Source: Komagataella phaffii GS115 (taxonomy: Eukaryota > Ascomycota > Pichiomycetes > Pichiales > Pichiaceae). From it: 64,000 nucleotides of DNA. The stretch covers positions 1,488,001 to 1,552,000 of the forward strand of contig NC_012964.1 of the NCBI RefSeq assembly GCF_000027005.1, in the 5' to 3' direction. Shown here in pieces: positions 1 to 9,673 of this stretch. The stretch's first letter is position 1. Every line of letters begins with the position of its first letter. The translations under genes and the position numbers were made by a program. The notes under the pieces were generated by a model. It had not been told where the DNA came from, ran no database searches, and saw only the letters and a program-made list of their open reading frames with translations.

Positions 1-42
1 TATATTTACATAAACACTACTTTTGATTAATCCATGTTTCAG

Positions 43-489
43 TTAGTGGCAAGCCAACCCCGAAATGTTGTTGCTACCTGTCAGGTAGAATCCCACAACA
101 GCCCCCATAACCACACTGAGCATGAGCCATAAGTTAAAAGTCATAAATATGAGCATTATGACCAAAGACCAGAATATTTGTATCCCATACAAAATGGAAG
201 CCTTAACTCGAAACTGTTGCAAATCTGAATTGATTAGCGGCCTGTTCAGAGATAAAATTCTGGTGGACCAGGTTGAATAGAAGCTTTTGTAGAATTCGTA
301 GCCTATACCAAAAACAACTATGATGGCACAGCTTAAAAGTAGATCTCGAAGTCCATAAATATGCCATCTGGAAGACAAGACACAGATATCCTCAAATTCC
401 GTGGATAACAGCATGTTCATTTTGCACATGTGTTCAGGCATTGGCATCTCGTGGCCCGACGAAGAGTACGTGCGAGAAGTTTCAATCAT
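43..489 (-). CDS. CTR2: Vacuolar low-affinity copper transporter, Ctr family
   Basis: The product is a 148-residue copper transporter of the Ctr family that in yeast sits in the vacuolar membrane and releases stored Cu(I) to the cytosol. Seen in the sequence: a Met-rich N-terminus (MPMPEHM) followed by CKMNMLL, the Cu-binding lead-in typical of Ctr2; a first membrane segment near residues 50-68 (LLLSCAIIVVFGIGYEFY); the second and third segments near 101-140, carrying a met-x3-met-like stretch and a GxxxG packing motif (GAVVG); and a C-terminal LACH tail like that of S. cerevisiae Ctr2. The ATG at 487-489 is chosen because the longer open frame to 522 begins only with TTG. It fits a trimeric three-helix channel subunit. 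FET3, a copper-dependent ferroxidase, lies 17 kb away and is functionally related but not linked. Confidence 0.88.
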   Translation of the reverse strand: MIETSRTYSSSGHEMPMPEHMCKMNMLLSTEFEDICVLSSRWHIYGLRDLLLSCAIIVVFGIGYEFYKSFYSTWSTRILSLNRPLINSDLQQFRVKASILYGIQIFWSLVIMLIFMTFNLWLMLSVVMGAVVGFYLTGSNNISGLACH

Positions 490-1196
490 ACTAGGTGGAA
501 GGCTAGAATCACTGTTTAACAATTGTGCTGTAATTCTTGGAGCTCCAAATTGGTAAGTTTTGTTGCACGAGTGTGGTATAAATAAATCGCACCTTCTGTT
601 GTATTTTTTATCGAAGTTAGACCCCGAGACTTTATCAATAAAAAAAAGTAGCGAATGGCCAGATGCTTATGTATCAGACTAGTTGTCATGTAAATCAAAA
701 CTTTACATCAATTGATCATTCAGGTTGGCTGGTTGTTTATAGTCAAAGTAAATGGTAATCAAATTCATTCAATATTTTTTTTTTTTTTGATCCGTTTGAC
801 TTTCCTTTGTCGTGTTGGCCAAAGATGACGAATTGTAGAATATACACAGGACTGCCACGAATTTTAATCAACTGGCAAGTAATCTAACTTTTTCAAAGTA
901 AATACCAGCATCTGTTTTCAGTAAATGAGTTTTGTAAACAGAGAACTTTATATTACAAACACGCCGATAAGTAAAAAAAAAGGGAAACATACCAACCAGT
1001 GGTACTCAGTTACCTTGCCATATTGCCACTTTTCAGAATAGGATGCCTTTGTCCGGTGGGTTTCTAACCAGCTCAAGAGGTCAATACAATCGATGATCAG
1101 AATTTTCAAATTTCGAAGGATGTGCAAGGAAATTATGGTTATCACTTTTAACTATACAATGTGTGTATTGATCTACTAACAGTAGCTATGAAACCT
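490..1196. other. Intergenic region between CTR2 and RPS17
   Basis: This 707-bp stretch holds the CTR2 promoter (CTR2 reads leftwards) and the RPS17 3' region. It has a T14-type homopolymer near 775-790. On the minus strand, 1007-1145 is an open frame ending at a GTATGT (near 985-990) that resembles a 5' splice site, but no ATG, branch point or second exon was found. No RNA gene was recognised. Confidence 0.4.
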
Positions 1197-1836
1197 TTAC
1201 TTTCTGAGTCTTCTAGCAGGAGCCCTAGTTGAAGAAACAGGAACAACTGCAATTGGCAGTTTGAAACCCAATGAGTTGACAAGTTGTTCAGTGTCTGCAT
1301 CCAAGTGTAACTGGTCCTTGGTGTTGGAAAGGTCCAAAGCAGAAACTTCTGGAACGTATTGGTCTTTTCTCTCTCTCTCCTCTTCTTGCAATTTAAAAGA
1401 AATACCTCTAACTGGTCCATTTTGGATTCTGCGCATCAAGTGGGTGGTGTAACCAGCAATCTTATTTCTTAAACGCTTTGACTGAATCTCAGCGACCTCA
1501 GCGGTCAGGCGTTTGTTGGTCTCAAAGTCCAAAGTGAGCTTTGGATAATAACGCTCAATCAGAACCTTAGAGGCTCTCTTGACTGTCTTTGTTCTCACGC
1601 GTCCCTTTTGAATAGTTAGTATACATCAAGGTAAAGCTTGGAGTACCGCCGCATGTTGCCCTCTATTCTCTCAAAGTTTCCAGAACTTTTGTAACTTTTA
1701 TCGCCAACTCCATTAGTAAATCATCAGAACGAAAATCGAAACTGGCCTCATAAACTAATGATAACACAATTTTTGAGCTCAACTAATACAGGACGCACTA
1801 TGCCAACAATCTCCTTCATTTTATAATACATACCAT
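1197..1836 (-). CDS. RPS17: 40S ribosomal protein eS17, spliced
   Basis: This is the small-subunit ribosomal protein eS17. Exon 1 is only the ATG (1834-1836). Exon 2 runs 1604-1197 and starts with Gly-Arg-Val-Arg-Thr-Lys. The joined product is 136 residues, the same length as S. cerevisiae Rps17, and is nearly identical in the core ([39 protein letters not shown]). The frame cannot be opened further upstream without the intron, because in-frame stops precede exon 2. An intron straight after the initiator codon is the same arrangement as in S. cerevisiae RPS17A/B. The C-terminal tail (after residue 105) is less conserved, as usual for this family. Confidence 0.96.
1605..1833 (-). other. Intron of RPS17
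   Basis: This is a 229-nt spliceosomal intron. The 5' splice site is a perfect GTATGT (1828-1833, immediately after ATG). The branch point is TACTAAC (about 1615-1621) followed after a few bases by the acceptor AAAAG (ending at 1605). The branch-to-acceptor distance is very short. No snoRNA was recognised inside. Confidence 0.93.
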
Positions 1837-2113
1837 TTTGTTGAATTCTTAGTAGTGAGTTCAAAAGAAAAATTATTTCAATTAATTAGCCTCGTCTTTC
1901 TGGTGTACTGATGTGGAAACTGAACACTTGGTGCGCGACAGTACCTAAGTGTTCTAGATATTACATACACGATGTGACTGCTGAATAATTCGCTCACAGT
2001 AACAACTGCTGAGGTAACTACATTGAAGTCCAACACGACATCTTACATCTCACCTTGGATAAATAAATGCTCGAAGGACTCCTACAAAAGAGTGATCATA
2101 TTTGAGACATCAA

Positions 2114-3451
2114 ATGGCGAAGTTTCATTGCGACGTGTGCTCTTCCGATTGCACTAATCGGGTGCGGATACGGTGTGCTGTATGCGAGGAGTACGATCTG
2201 TGCGTACCTTGCTTTAGCCAGGGTTCATTTTCCGGTGCTCATAAACCTTACCATGCCTACAGGATTGTCGAACAGAATGCTTATCCAATACTAAGCGAAA
2301 GTTGGGGCGCTGATGAAGAGCTGTTACTGATCGAAGGATGCCAAAAATTCGGTTTAGGAAATTGGCATGACATCGCTGACCATATCGGTAATCGCTCCAA
2401 GGAAGAAGTCGGACAGCATTATGAAAAATTCTATCTCTATTCGATTGATTATCCACTACCGGACCTGACAAAGGATTTCAAAGATATAACTCCTGAAGTG
2501 TTCATACAGCAACGCAAAGCCCGACTTGAACGTAGGAAAAAGCAGCCGTTACCAACACCTAAGAAGCCTTTAGCGTCGGTCCCGTTATGCTCTGATATTC
2601 AAGGGTTTATGCCTGGTAGATTAGAATTCGAAGTTGAAGTTGAAAATGATGCTGAACTCACTGTAAAGGATATGGTCTTTGATCCGGATGATCAACCGTT
2701 GGATATTGAACTAAAATTGTCCGTTCTGGATATATATAACTCCCGATTGACAACTAGAGCAGAAAGGAAACGAGTCATATTTATCAACGGTTTACTGGAG
2801 TATAGAAAGAACGCTAGTATCGATAAAAAACGTACAAAGGAAGAAAAAGATCTTTACAATCAGTTAAAGCCATTTGTAAGGGTACTAACCCCAGTTGACT
2901 TTGAAGAGTTTACGGAAGACATGCTAGCTGAGTTGCGATGTAGAAATAAGATTCAACAACTACAAGAGTGGCGCAAAAACGGATTGACTACGATGGAGCA
3001 GGGTATCCGTTATGAAAAGGAAAAAATCTCCCGACAGGTTCAACTTCAAAGGTTTAACATCACTGCAGGCAGTGCTAGGCATCCTAACAGCTATCAACAA
3101 CTGAATAACTCTTATGGGAGAAGGTCGCATGCTAACTCGCCTGTCCCTTACGAAATAGCAAATAATGAGCCGAAAAGATCCTCCAAAACCATGGTACCAT
3201 TGGATATATCCCACGCGGCTGATTATGAGTTGTTATCTGACGAAGAGAAGATCCTCTGCTCGACATTGCGGTTGCTTCCAAAACCATACCTAGTTATCAA
3301 GGAGACTTTATTTCGAGAACTTATTAGATGTGGCGGTGTCTTAAAGAAACGGACAGCGAGGGAACTGTTAAAGATCGACGTGAACAAAACTTCTAAAATT
3401 TATGAATTTTTTGTTCAACAAAAATGGTGTAACATCAATAGTGCAAGCTAA
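2114..3451 (+). CDS. ADA2: SAGA/ADA transcriptional adaptor Ada2
   Basis: Ada2 is the adaptor that stimulates and positions the Gcn5 acetyltransferase in SAGA and ADA complexes. The 445-residue protein shows the standard order: a ZZ zinc finger at residues ~1-60 (CDVCSSDC ... CAVCEEYDLC ... H.A.H), a SANT/Myb-like domain at ~62-112 (SWGADEELLLIEGCQKFGLGNW), a middle region with the conserved PGRLEFE.E.EN.AE segment around 165-185, and a C-terminal SWIRM domain at ~355-445. Start at ATG 2114; the frame extends four codons upstream only to a TTG. S. cerevisiae Ada2 is 434 residues, so the length fits. The gene is divergent from RPS17 across about 280 bp. Confidence 0.96.
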   Translation: MAKFHCDVCSSDCTNRVRIRCAVCEEYDLCVPCFSQGSFSGAHKPYHAYRIVEQNAYPILSESWGADEELLLIEGCQKFGLGNWHDIADHIGNRSKEEVGQHYEKFYLYSIDYPLPDLTKDFKDITPEVFIQQRKARLERRKKQPLPTPKKPLASVPLCSDIQGFMPGRLEFEVEVENDAELTVKDMVFDPDDQPLDIELKLSVLDIYNSRLTTRAERKRVIFINGLLEYRKNASIDKKRTKEEKDLYNQLKPFVRVLTPVDFEEFTEDMLAELRCRNKIQQLQEWRKNGLTTMEQGIRYEKEKISRQVQLQRFNITAGSARHPNSYQQLNNSYGRRSHANSPVPYEIANNEPKRSSKTMVPLDISHAADYELLSDEEKILCSTLRLLPKPYLVIKETLFRELIRCGGVLKKRTARELLKIDVNKTSKIYEFFVQQKWCNINSAS

Positions 3452-4547
3452 TGATTACTGATACACTTTCACTCAGTGAATAGTATACGTGTGGTTTTTT
3501 TCGTCACTAATTATGCGGAGGTATTTTGTTTTTCACTTTATTTCTCGTACCAGAAGTGAAATTCAATTACTCTAATTGCTTGAATCACAATTCCATTCAC
3601 TCAGTTACGTTTTCTTCACCGGTTGTTTTTGTTCGGCTTGGGGTGACATCTATTTCTTAGATTGAATTCTCCATGTTGGTCGGGTACTACACATAATACA
3701 TAATATTTTGACAAGAAGAAGTAAAAGAGAATAACAGAACCGAATGAGAATATGAAGAGCTTAGCTCTTCAGTTTCAATTGCTAGGTGGATGAAGCTCGG
3801 CCACAGACTACGGAGGCACATGTACAGCCAACTTATATTCAAACAAATGACTACTTCTTCACTACCATTTTTCCCACTATATGTTCATTGATGTATATAT
3901 ATTTAGTGTCTTAGTAGGGAAGTTGCCTTTGAAGCATTGAAAGCGATAAGCTGTGCATTCACTGGAAAGAGTTTTCCCAAAAAAGAGGCAAACGGCCGAT
4001 GTGATAGGAATGTTACAATGGCTTATCATTAGCAACTGAAAATTAATATACTATCTGTTTCAGTTGCCAGTTTTGAGCTATCGCAGAGACAGGACATCAA
4101 TCAACTGAGATCAAAACTGGCTTAATTAGTAGAAAGGCGTATCTTTCCCTCCTTCCAAACATCTGGGCTGATTCTTTAGATCTCATTCCGGAGGCTTTAT
4201 TTACAGCAAAGACTGATACGACTATATCATTAATGTTAGGCATCTATCTAGTAGTAGACCAATTATCAATACTAGAGCACAGAGCGGTCTCAGTACAGGA
4301 GTGTCCTGGATATACAGGTAAGTCATTGTTAATTATTTGGGAGGAAACACAATATGTTATTGTATGCATGAAGATTTGGCTCTGTATATACGCTTCATCA
4401 TGACAGCAGAAACTATTGCGATCTTATTCTACTGGTCCTCCTTAATTGACGTCTCATAAGTCATGTGGTCATCTAAGTAAAAAGGCTCAGTCATGGCTTC
4501 AATAAAACACCATAAACCAACATGCTGAATTCAAAAAAGAAAGGCTA
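3452..4547. other. Convergent gap between ADA2 and UTP6, with inverted repeats
   Basis: This is a 1.1-kb gap between the 3' ends of two convergent genes, unusually long for this dense window. No open frame above 60 codons was seen. It contains a near-perfect palindrome at 3753-3771 (9-bp arms, 1-nt centre) and two adjacent inverted repeats: 4032-4041 with 4058-4067 (10 bp) and 4066-4076 with 4111-4121 (11 bp, GCCAGTTTTGA and its complement). A structured RNA or terminators are possible. No tRNA was recognised. Confidence 0.45.
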
Positions 4548-5798
4548 TCACACAGAACATTTGCATTTCTTTACTAATTGTTGTAGTAAAACAGCTCTTG
4601 TATCATTTTCTTCGTTTCTACATGCTTCCAAAAGTTTGGTTAAAAACTCAACATAGCCATTTCTAGTTGAGGGCTCATCTAGCTTTAGATAATTCTTGAC
4701 AGACAGCTGCAGCTTGATTGGAAACTCTGGTGACGAAATAGACAAATATCGCAATGGAAGCGCTAAAGCAATAACAATATACTCCGAACATTTGGGATCC
4801 AATGAGGACATGTGAGTTACAATCGAGGAAACAAGGTAATCTCTGTCAAGAACTTCAAAGCCGTCAACAATTGAAATAAACTTTTTCACCAATGATAGAG
4901 TGTATCCCTTAGAGTTTCTCTTTGTTCCCGTCAATGTATCTACAGCTATTCGAAAAACGGCGAGGGCTACATCACCCTTAAGAGCAGGGTTAGAATCGGG
5001 ATCTCCCAGCATGTCGATGTCTGTTTCGGGCAAATTGTTTAGCTCAACAGTGCCTGAAGATTGAAAATTCCCAGTAGACATGTCTTCATGTAGTTGAATT
5101 CTCTCATTGATTTGTCTCTGTTCATTTTCCTTCTTGATTTCATCAAGCTCTTCTTGTTCAATTTGTAGAGCGGCACTGTTGAGTCCTAATATTTTTCTTC
5201 GTAAAAGCAACTTCGATATATAGCTCAATTCGAATACGAAATAATTTAGCCACAGCTTGTCCTGTTCAGAGTTGAATCTAAGAGCTCTCTGCAACAGGAT
5301 TCGGGCGTTCTTGGCGTCGGCGTTCTCTTCAAACTCAAATTTAGCAGCGGAAATCCACAAATCGGTATCAGTTGGATGTAACTGTAGCATTTTGTTGTAT
5401 ATTTGCTCAACGACATTGATACTACCAAGTTCCTTAGCGTATTGCAAATATAAGGACCACAATTGTAGATCACCATGAAATTTTCTAACGGCCCTTTGAA
5501 AAATGAAAAGAATTTTCCTTTGGCCGCTCCAATCACTGATCGATTGACTCATATCAACTATCCCTGTTGGCGATAACCTCTCAATCCGCTTTCTCCTAAG
5601 ATTATCTAAACTCATTTCGTACTGAATGTACTTAATAAAGTCTGCACTCTTGCTAGCTCTACCTGCAATTCTATGTTCAAATTCAGTTCTCCTTCTCATT
5701 ATTTTGTTTATTTCTGCTTTTGAAAAAACATTCTTTCTCTCTAGATCCTCAAGCTCTGGGACCGTCTGCTCCAAAAAGTATCTTACATTTTCTGCCAT
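4548..5798 (-). CDS. UTP6: U3 snoRNP / SSU processome protein Utp6
   Basis: Utp6 is a UTP-B subunit of the small-subunit processome and is needed for 18S rRNA processing in the nucleolus. The 416-residue product has the characteristic Utp6 N-terminus (residues 1-45: MAENVRYFLEQTVPELEDL then KAEINKIMRRRTEFEHRI). It is followed by HAT (half-TPR) repeats, seen at about 85-200 as W..Y..., LW..Y and aromatic-spaced helices (FQRAVRKFHGDLQLWSLYLQYAKEL). S. cerevisiae Utp6 is 440 residues. Start is the ATG at 5796-5798. The gene is divergent from the PSP1-type gene and convergent with ADA2. Confidence 0.93.
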   Translation of the reverse strand: MAENVRYFLEQTVPELEDLERKNVFSKAEINKIMRRRTEFEHRIAGRASKSADFIKYIQYEMSLDNLRRKRIERLSPTGIVDMSQSISDWSGQRKILFIFQRAVRKFHGDLQLWSLYLQYAKELGSINVVEQIYNKMLQLHPTDTDLWISAAKFEFEENADAKNARILLQRALRFNSEQDKLWLNYFVFELSYISKLLLRRKILGLNSAALQIEQEELDEIKKENEQRQINERIQLHEDMSTGNFQSSGTVELNNLPETDIDMLGDPDSNPALKGDVALAVFRIAVDTLTGTKRNSKGYTLSLVKKFISIVDGFEVLDRDYLVSSIVTHMSSLDPKCSEYIVIALALPLRYLSISSPEFPIKLQLSVKNYLKLDEPSTRNGYVEFLTKLLEACRNEENDTRAVLLQQLVKKCKCSV

Positions 5799-6550
5799 GT
5801 CTTATTTTTTGATAGAAACAAGAAGCTGGATCTTAGGAAAAAAAAAAATAAAATAAGAAAGCTAGTGGGCTTGCGCACGTGAATAGTCATGTGGCTCAGT
5901 AAGATCGTGCTTTGATTAATGATAACAAAATACATTCTCTCCAATTCTAATCACTCGGTTGCAGTATGTTGTTGAAGATGCCTACCACGTCTGTAGGGTG
6001 TCTCTTATTTGCATGCTATCACGTTGCGAAGTAGCTACTTTTACGGATAAGATGACAGAAATCCACTTCGTTGATATATAGCTAATACTTAACAACGATT
6101 AACGAAAGGAATTATAGAGGACAGTTAAAGTAATAAAAGCAAAATCCAACCTGATGCCTAATGAACGTGGACATGCCAGAAATTAAACTGTGTTCCATCC
6201 TGAGTTATTCTTTGGTGTACCTTTCAATTCCCCCTGAGTTGCTACGCCTTCTCGCATTCTTTTCTATTTCGGTTCAACTACCAGTAACGCTTACATAAGT
6301 CTAACGATAAGATAAGGATCAATTTGGGAAGCTTAAAGAAAGTACCTTAAAGGGGCAGGGCCATCTAGCACTTTACCGATACCATCAATTGAAGCAAAAC
6401 ACACAGCCAAATTTCTGTAATTATCTTTTCCATTTGGAGCTGGCGTTTGTTTCTGTCTTTACGATTGTTTGATTTTTCTTTAACTACTATATAAAGCGTT
6501 GCAATTCCCCTCAAGGGGAAAAAAAAAGAAGTGTGACTTAACCCCAAAAT
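5799..6550. other. Divergent promoter region UTP6 / PSP1-type gene
   Basis: These 752 bp lie between two start codons and should carry both promoters. A poly-A/T tract sits just upstream of UTP6 (5838-5855), and a TATA box lies close to the right-hand gene. Nothing else was recognised. Confidence 0.5.
6488..6496 (+). promoter_or_regulatory. TATA box of the PSP1-type gene
   Basis: TATATAAAG lies about 55-63 bp upstream of the ATG at 6551, a usual spacing for a yeast TATA element. The assignment rests on motif and position only. Confidence 0.5.
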
Positions 6551-7777
6551 ATGATCAATTCTCATTTTATTACACAACATCATACTTCCTCTTTACAACA
6601 AAATACAAAGTCAAGTAGCTGGACAAATAACAATATGGAGGAATCTACAGAATTTGATCCATTCAAAGTGAATACCTCCCTTTGGAACACACTACCTGCA
6701 ACGACTTTGAGTAGCAATGTTGGTCTCAATAACCACAATGGAAGGCGAGGGTCCCTGATTGACAACATCAAGTCGCCAACATTGCCTGGTACTTCCTATA
6801 TGACTTCTCCGACCTCCGTAAATTCGGAACTCGGCAATCCAATAGGCCTGAGAAGAGCCTCATACACGTCGGATACTATTTGGGAAACAGACACCAGTAA
6901 TTTTAACGATCAGAATAATAATAACAGTTGGTCCTTAGGGTCCTTTCCTGCACCACCATTTTCAGCGCCTTCACTCACCCACGCTGCTAATGGCAATTAC
7001 GAATTTCGTCGACATTCTTACTCTAACGACTGGTCGTATGAGGTGCCTCGCAATGAAATTAATCATGTTATGGAATTCGCCGAATCTTATTTCGGTGATA
7101 CGTTTACAATGAATGACAAACACATTCGACTACATCCAATGTTATCTGAAACTGATGAACTCTCATCATTCAGATCTTTAGATCTTCCAAGTATCATGGT
7201 TTCTAATAACGACCAGGTTCAAGAGTTAGGCCCGGAACTAAGTCTGATACTAATCGGCTTCAAGAATGGAAGAGCTGATATATTCTATTTCGAAGACAGC
7301 AATATTCGTCCTTCTCTCAACGATTTGGTAATAGTGGAAGCAGATAGAGGTCGTGACTTGGGCAAAGTACTTAAAGTTGGAATAGATCTTTTTCAAGCTA
7401 GAGTATTCAAGTACAAACAATTCAGGGTGCAACAGGCAGCATTAATCAGTGACAAGGATAATTCTCATCAAACATCCAACTCAAACTTTTTCTTCCCCAA
7501 GCAGGTGGTTAAGTTTGCCAGCAATTCAGAAATCTCACAACTGTTAAGCAAGTCTGTAGATGAAGAAAAAGCAAAAAACGTGTGCCTACTTAAAATTGTT
7601 TCTCATAATTTGCAAATGTCTGTTGTGGATGCCGAATACCAGTGGGATCGACGCAAGCTTACTTTCTATTACCATGCTTCCCACAGAATTGATTTCAGAG
7701 ATCTCGTACGGGAACTATTTCGTGTTTACAAAACTAGAATATGGATGTGTGCAGTTAACCTGGAAGTTGCTGCTTGA
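6551..7777 (+). CDS. PSP1: PSP1 C-terminal domain protein
   Basis: The 408-residue protein has a low-complexity N-terminal half rich in Ser, Asn and Thr (to about residue 190), with RRxS-type motifs (GRRGSL, LRRASY, RRHSYS) that look like basophilic kinase sites. It ends in a PSP1 C-terminal domain (about 235-405: DLVIVEADRGRDLGKV ... DAEYQWDRRKLTFYYHA ... DFRDLVRELFRVYKTRIWM). That domain is shared by S. cerevisiae Psp1 and its paralogue YLR177W and by bacterial PSP1/RicT proteins. Yeast Psp1 was found as a suppressor of DNA polymerase alpha mutants; its molecular role is poorly defined. This copy is shorter than Psp1 (841 aa), mostly in the disordered part. Confidence 0.85.
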   Translation: MINSHFITQHHTSSLQQNTKSSSWTNNNMEESTEFDPFKVNTSLWNTLPATTLSSNVGLNNHNGRRGSLIDNIKSPTLPGTSYMTSPTSVNSELGNPIGLRRASYTSDTIWETDTSNFNDQNNNNSWSLGSFPAPPFSAPSLTHAANGNYEFRRHSYSNDWSYEVPRNEINHVMEFAESYFGDTFTMNDKHIRLHPMLSETDELSSFRSLDLPSIMVSNNDQVQELGPELSLILIGFKNGRADIFYFEDSNIRPSLNDLVIVEADRGRDLGKVLKVGIDLFQARVFKYKQFRVQQAALISDKDNSHQTSNSNFFFPKQVVKFASNSEISQLLSKSVDEEKAKNVCLLKIVSHNLQMSVVDAEYQWDRRKLTFYYHASHRIDFRDLVRELFRVYKTRIWMCAVNLEVAA

Positions 7778-7892
7778 TATTAGGATACGATTGATTATGT
7801 TAGACATTATTTGAGACTATTATTTTCTCGCCACAAAAATAGCGGTGCAGATAAGTAGAGTAAAGGGTATATGGTTTTTTTTACAGTAGGAT

Positions 7893-8774
7893 ATGTTGAA
7901 GTTTGATTTTTTGTATCTCTGTCTTCTTTATTCGCGCGCCTCTTTAGCTTTCGCTGCTCAGACGTGCAAGCTACTTTTCCAATTTCTAATGCCCATAACC
8001 CAAATGATGGTACTAAGAGGGTTGCAAGTTGGCTTTAGAGAATACTCAACATCTCTTGTCAATGCGATTTCAAATGCTCCAACCTACTTACTCAGTACTG
8101 TCCGTTCGTTTCCTTCTTTAGAACCTCACACTGTATTGCCTATATCAACAGAATTTTTGAACAGTCCACTTAGGAGGGATTTGCTATGGAAAGCAGTAGT
8201 GATGGAATTTGACAACATACGTGTAGGTGCTTCGAATCCACCTGGTAGGGGTGAACATAAGTTCTCCAGGAGAAAATTACGCCCCCAAAAAGGGTCTGGA
8301 AGGGCTCGTGTAGGAGATGCCAACTCTCCGACGAGACACAATGGAGCTAGAGCGCTAGCTAGAAATGCGCCTAATGATTTCTCTACTGATTTACCGTTTA
8401 AAGTTTATGCTAGGGCTTACAGAATAGCTTTAAGCAGTTTTTACATCAAGGGGCATTTACATATCATTGGAGGTTGTTCATCACTCATCCCTTTCAATCG
8501 AGGTGATCAAAATATACTCGAGCTCTCTACCGACAAAAAAGAGGCCCTGGAAATTTTCCAGGCAATTCACAATCTAAAAGGACTGAATATTCTGTTCATC
8601 TCTGATAGCTTAAATAACTCACAGAATCTGAACAAAGCCATTCAGGCTTTAAACGATGACCAGATCAGCCTGTTGGATAAAGAAAATGTTGAGGTTAGGC
8701 ATTTATTGAAAGCTAATAGAGTGTTCATTGATCAGGCATCACTGCAGTTTTTCGCGAAGGAGTTTGCTGGCTGA
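7893..8774 (+). CDS. YML6: Mitochondrial large-subunit ribosomal protein uL4m
   Basis: This is the mitochondrial counterpart of bacterial L4, which lines the peptide exit tunnel of the mitoribosome. The L4 signature is clear at about residues 95-165: RRDLLWKAVV, then SRRKLRPQKGSGRARVGD, HNGARALARN. The C-terminal Rossmann-like half follows. The open frame begins at ATG 7893 and gives 293 residues, close to S. cerevisiae Yml6 (286). The first ~30 residues are hydrophobic and not typical of a presequence. A downstream ATG at 7989, followed by a basic, Ser-rich segment (MMVLRGLQVGFREYSTS), gives a better mitochondrial targeting peptide and may be the true start. Confidence 0.92.
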   Translation: MLKFDFLYLCLLYSRASLAFAAQTCKLLFQFLMPITQMMVLRGLQVGFREYSTSLVNAISNAPTYLLSTVRSFPSLEPHTVLPISTEFLNSPLRRDLLWKAVVMEFDNIRVGASNPPGRGEHKFSRRKLRPQKGSGRARVGDANSPTRHNGARALARNAPNDFSTDLPFKVYARAYRIALSSFYIKGHLHIIGGCSSLIPFNRGDQNILELSTDKKEALEIFQAIHNLKGLNILFISDSLNNSQNLNKAIQALNDDQISLLDKENVEVRHLLKANRVFIDQASLQFFAKEFAG

Positions 8775-9101
8775 TGCATTTTTGTATATAGTTACGCTAT
8801 GTAAATAGTCAAAATAGATTCGCTCCACTGTTTAAGGGTCAAAAATTACCTCTCCAAATAGAAGGAGGCTAGAATTTAAACTACCGATAACCATGTTCGA
8901 AGAAACGTTGGAAGGCTCAGCCAGATTCTTGACAAGCTCGACAAATTGTTTCTTAAGACTAAAAACTCACTCATACATTCTAGGGCTCAACCCTAATGTA
9001 CAATAATTGCACGTGCACAGAGAATTTACACCCTCACATAATCTCACTGTTTTTCGAATACGAAAAAAATTCGTTTTCTAACTTCTCTTCACTACAGCAA
9101 C
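8775..9101. other. Intergenic region, RPS18 promoter
   Basis: These 327 bp separate the uL4m stop from RPS18. They contain a CACGTGCAC element near 9010-9018 and an A/T-rich stretch just before the RPS18 ATG. The CACGTG could be an E-box, but no function is shown. Confidence 0.4.
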
Positions 9102-9563
9102 ATGGCTAACTCATCTCTAGTTGTTCAAGAGGCTAATAGTTTCCAGCATATTCTGCGTTTGCTGAACACCAATGTTGATGGTAGAATCAAGATCATGTAC
9201 GCTTTGACCACCATTCGTGGTGTGGGTCGTCGATACTCTAACTTGGTTTGTAAGAAAGCTGATGTTGATTTGAACAAGCGTGCTGGTGAGTTGACTCAAG
9301 AAGAATTGGAGAGGGTCGTCACCATTATGCAAAACCCAACTCAGTATAAGATTCCTGCCTGGTTCCTCAACAGACAGAGAGACACTGTTGATGGTAAGGA
9401 CTATCACACTCTTGCCAACAGTTTGGAGTCCAAATACCGTGATGATATTGAAAGATTGAAGAAGATCAGGGCTCATAGAGGTATCCGTCATGCATGGGGT
9501 CTTAAGGTCAGAGGCCAACATACTAAGACTACTTCTCGAGGTAAGTTTATTGGTAGAAACTAG
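9102..9563 (+). CDS. RPS18: 40S ribosomal protein uS13
   Basis: This is the small-subunit head protein uS13 (S18 in yeast naming). It is 153 residues and nearly identical to fungal relatives over [45 protein letters not shown] and [13 protein letters not shown]. Start at ATG 9102. The N-terminus carries a few extra residues ([10 protein letters not shown], against MSLVVQE in S. cerevisiae). Odd point: the very conserved ending HTKTTGRRR is replaced by [13 protein letters not shown]. The change begins exactly at a GGTAAGT that looks like a 5' splice donor, but no convincing downstream exon was found, so the unspliced end is kept. Confidence 0.95.
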   Translation: MANSSLVVQEANSFQHILRLLNTNVDGRIKIMYALTTIRGVGRRYSNLVCKKADVDLNKRAGELTQEELERVVTIMQNPTQYKIPAWFLNRQRDTVDGKDYHTLANSLESKYRDDIERLKKIRAHRGIRHAWGLKVRGQHTKTTSRGKFIGRN

Positions 9564-9673
9564 GTACACTAGGTAATTTCCTATTGTATAGATCGTGAAT
9601 ACGAATACACTAAGATAGTAATTTGCACACCGTTACGTAATTTATGATTCTATGTTGGCCTACATTCTCCTCG

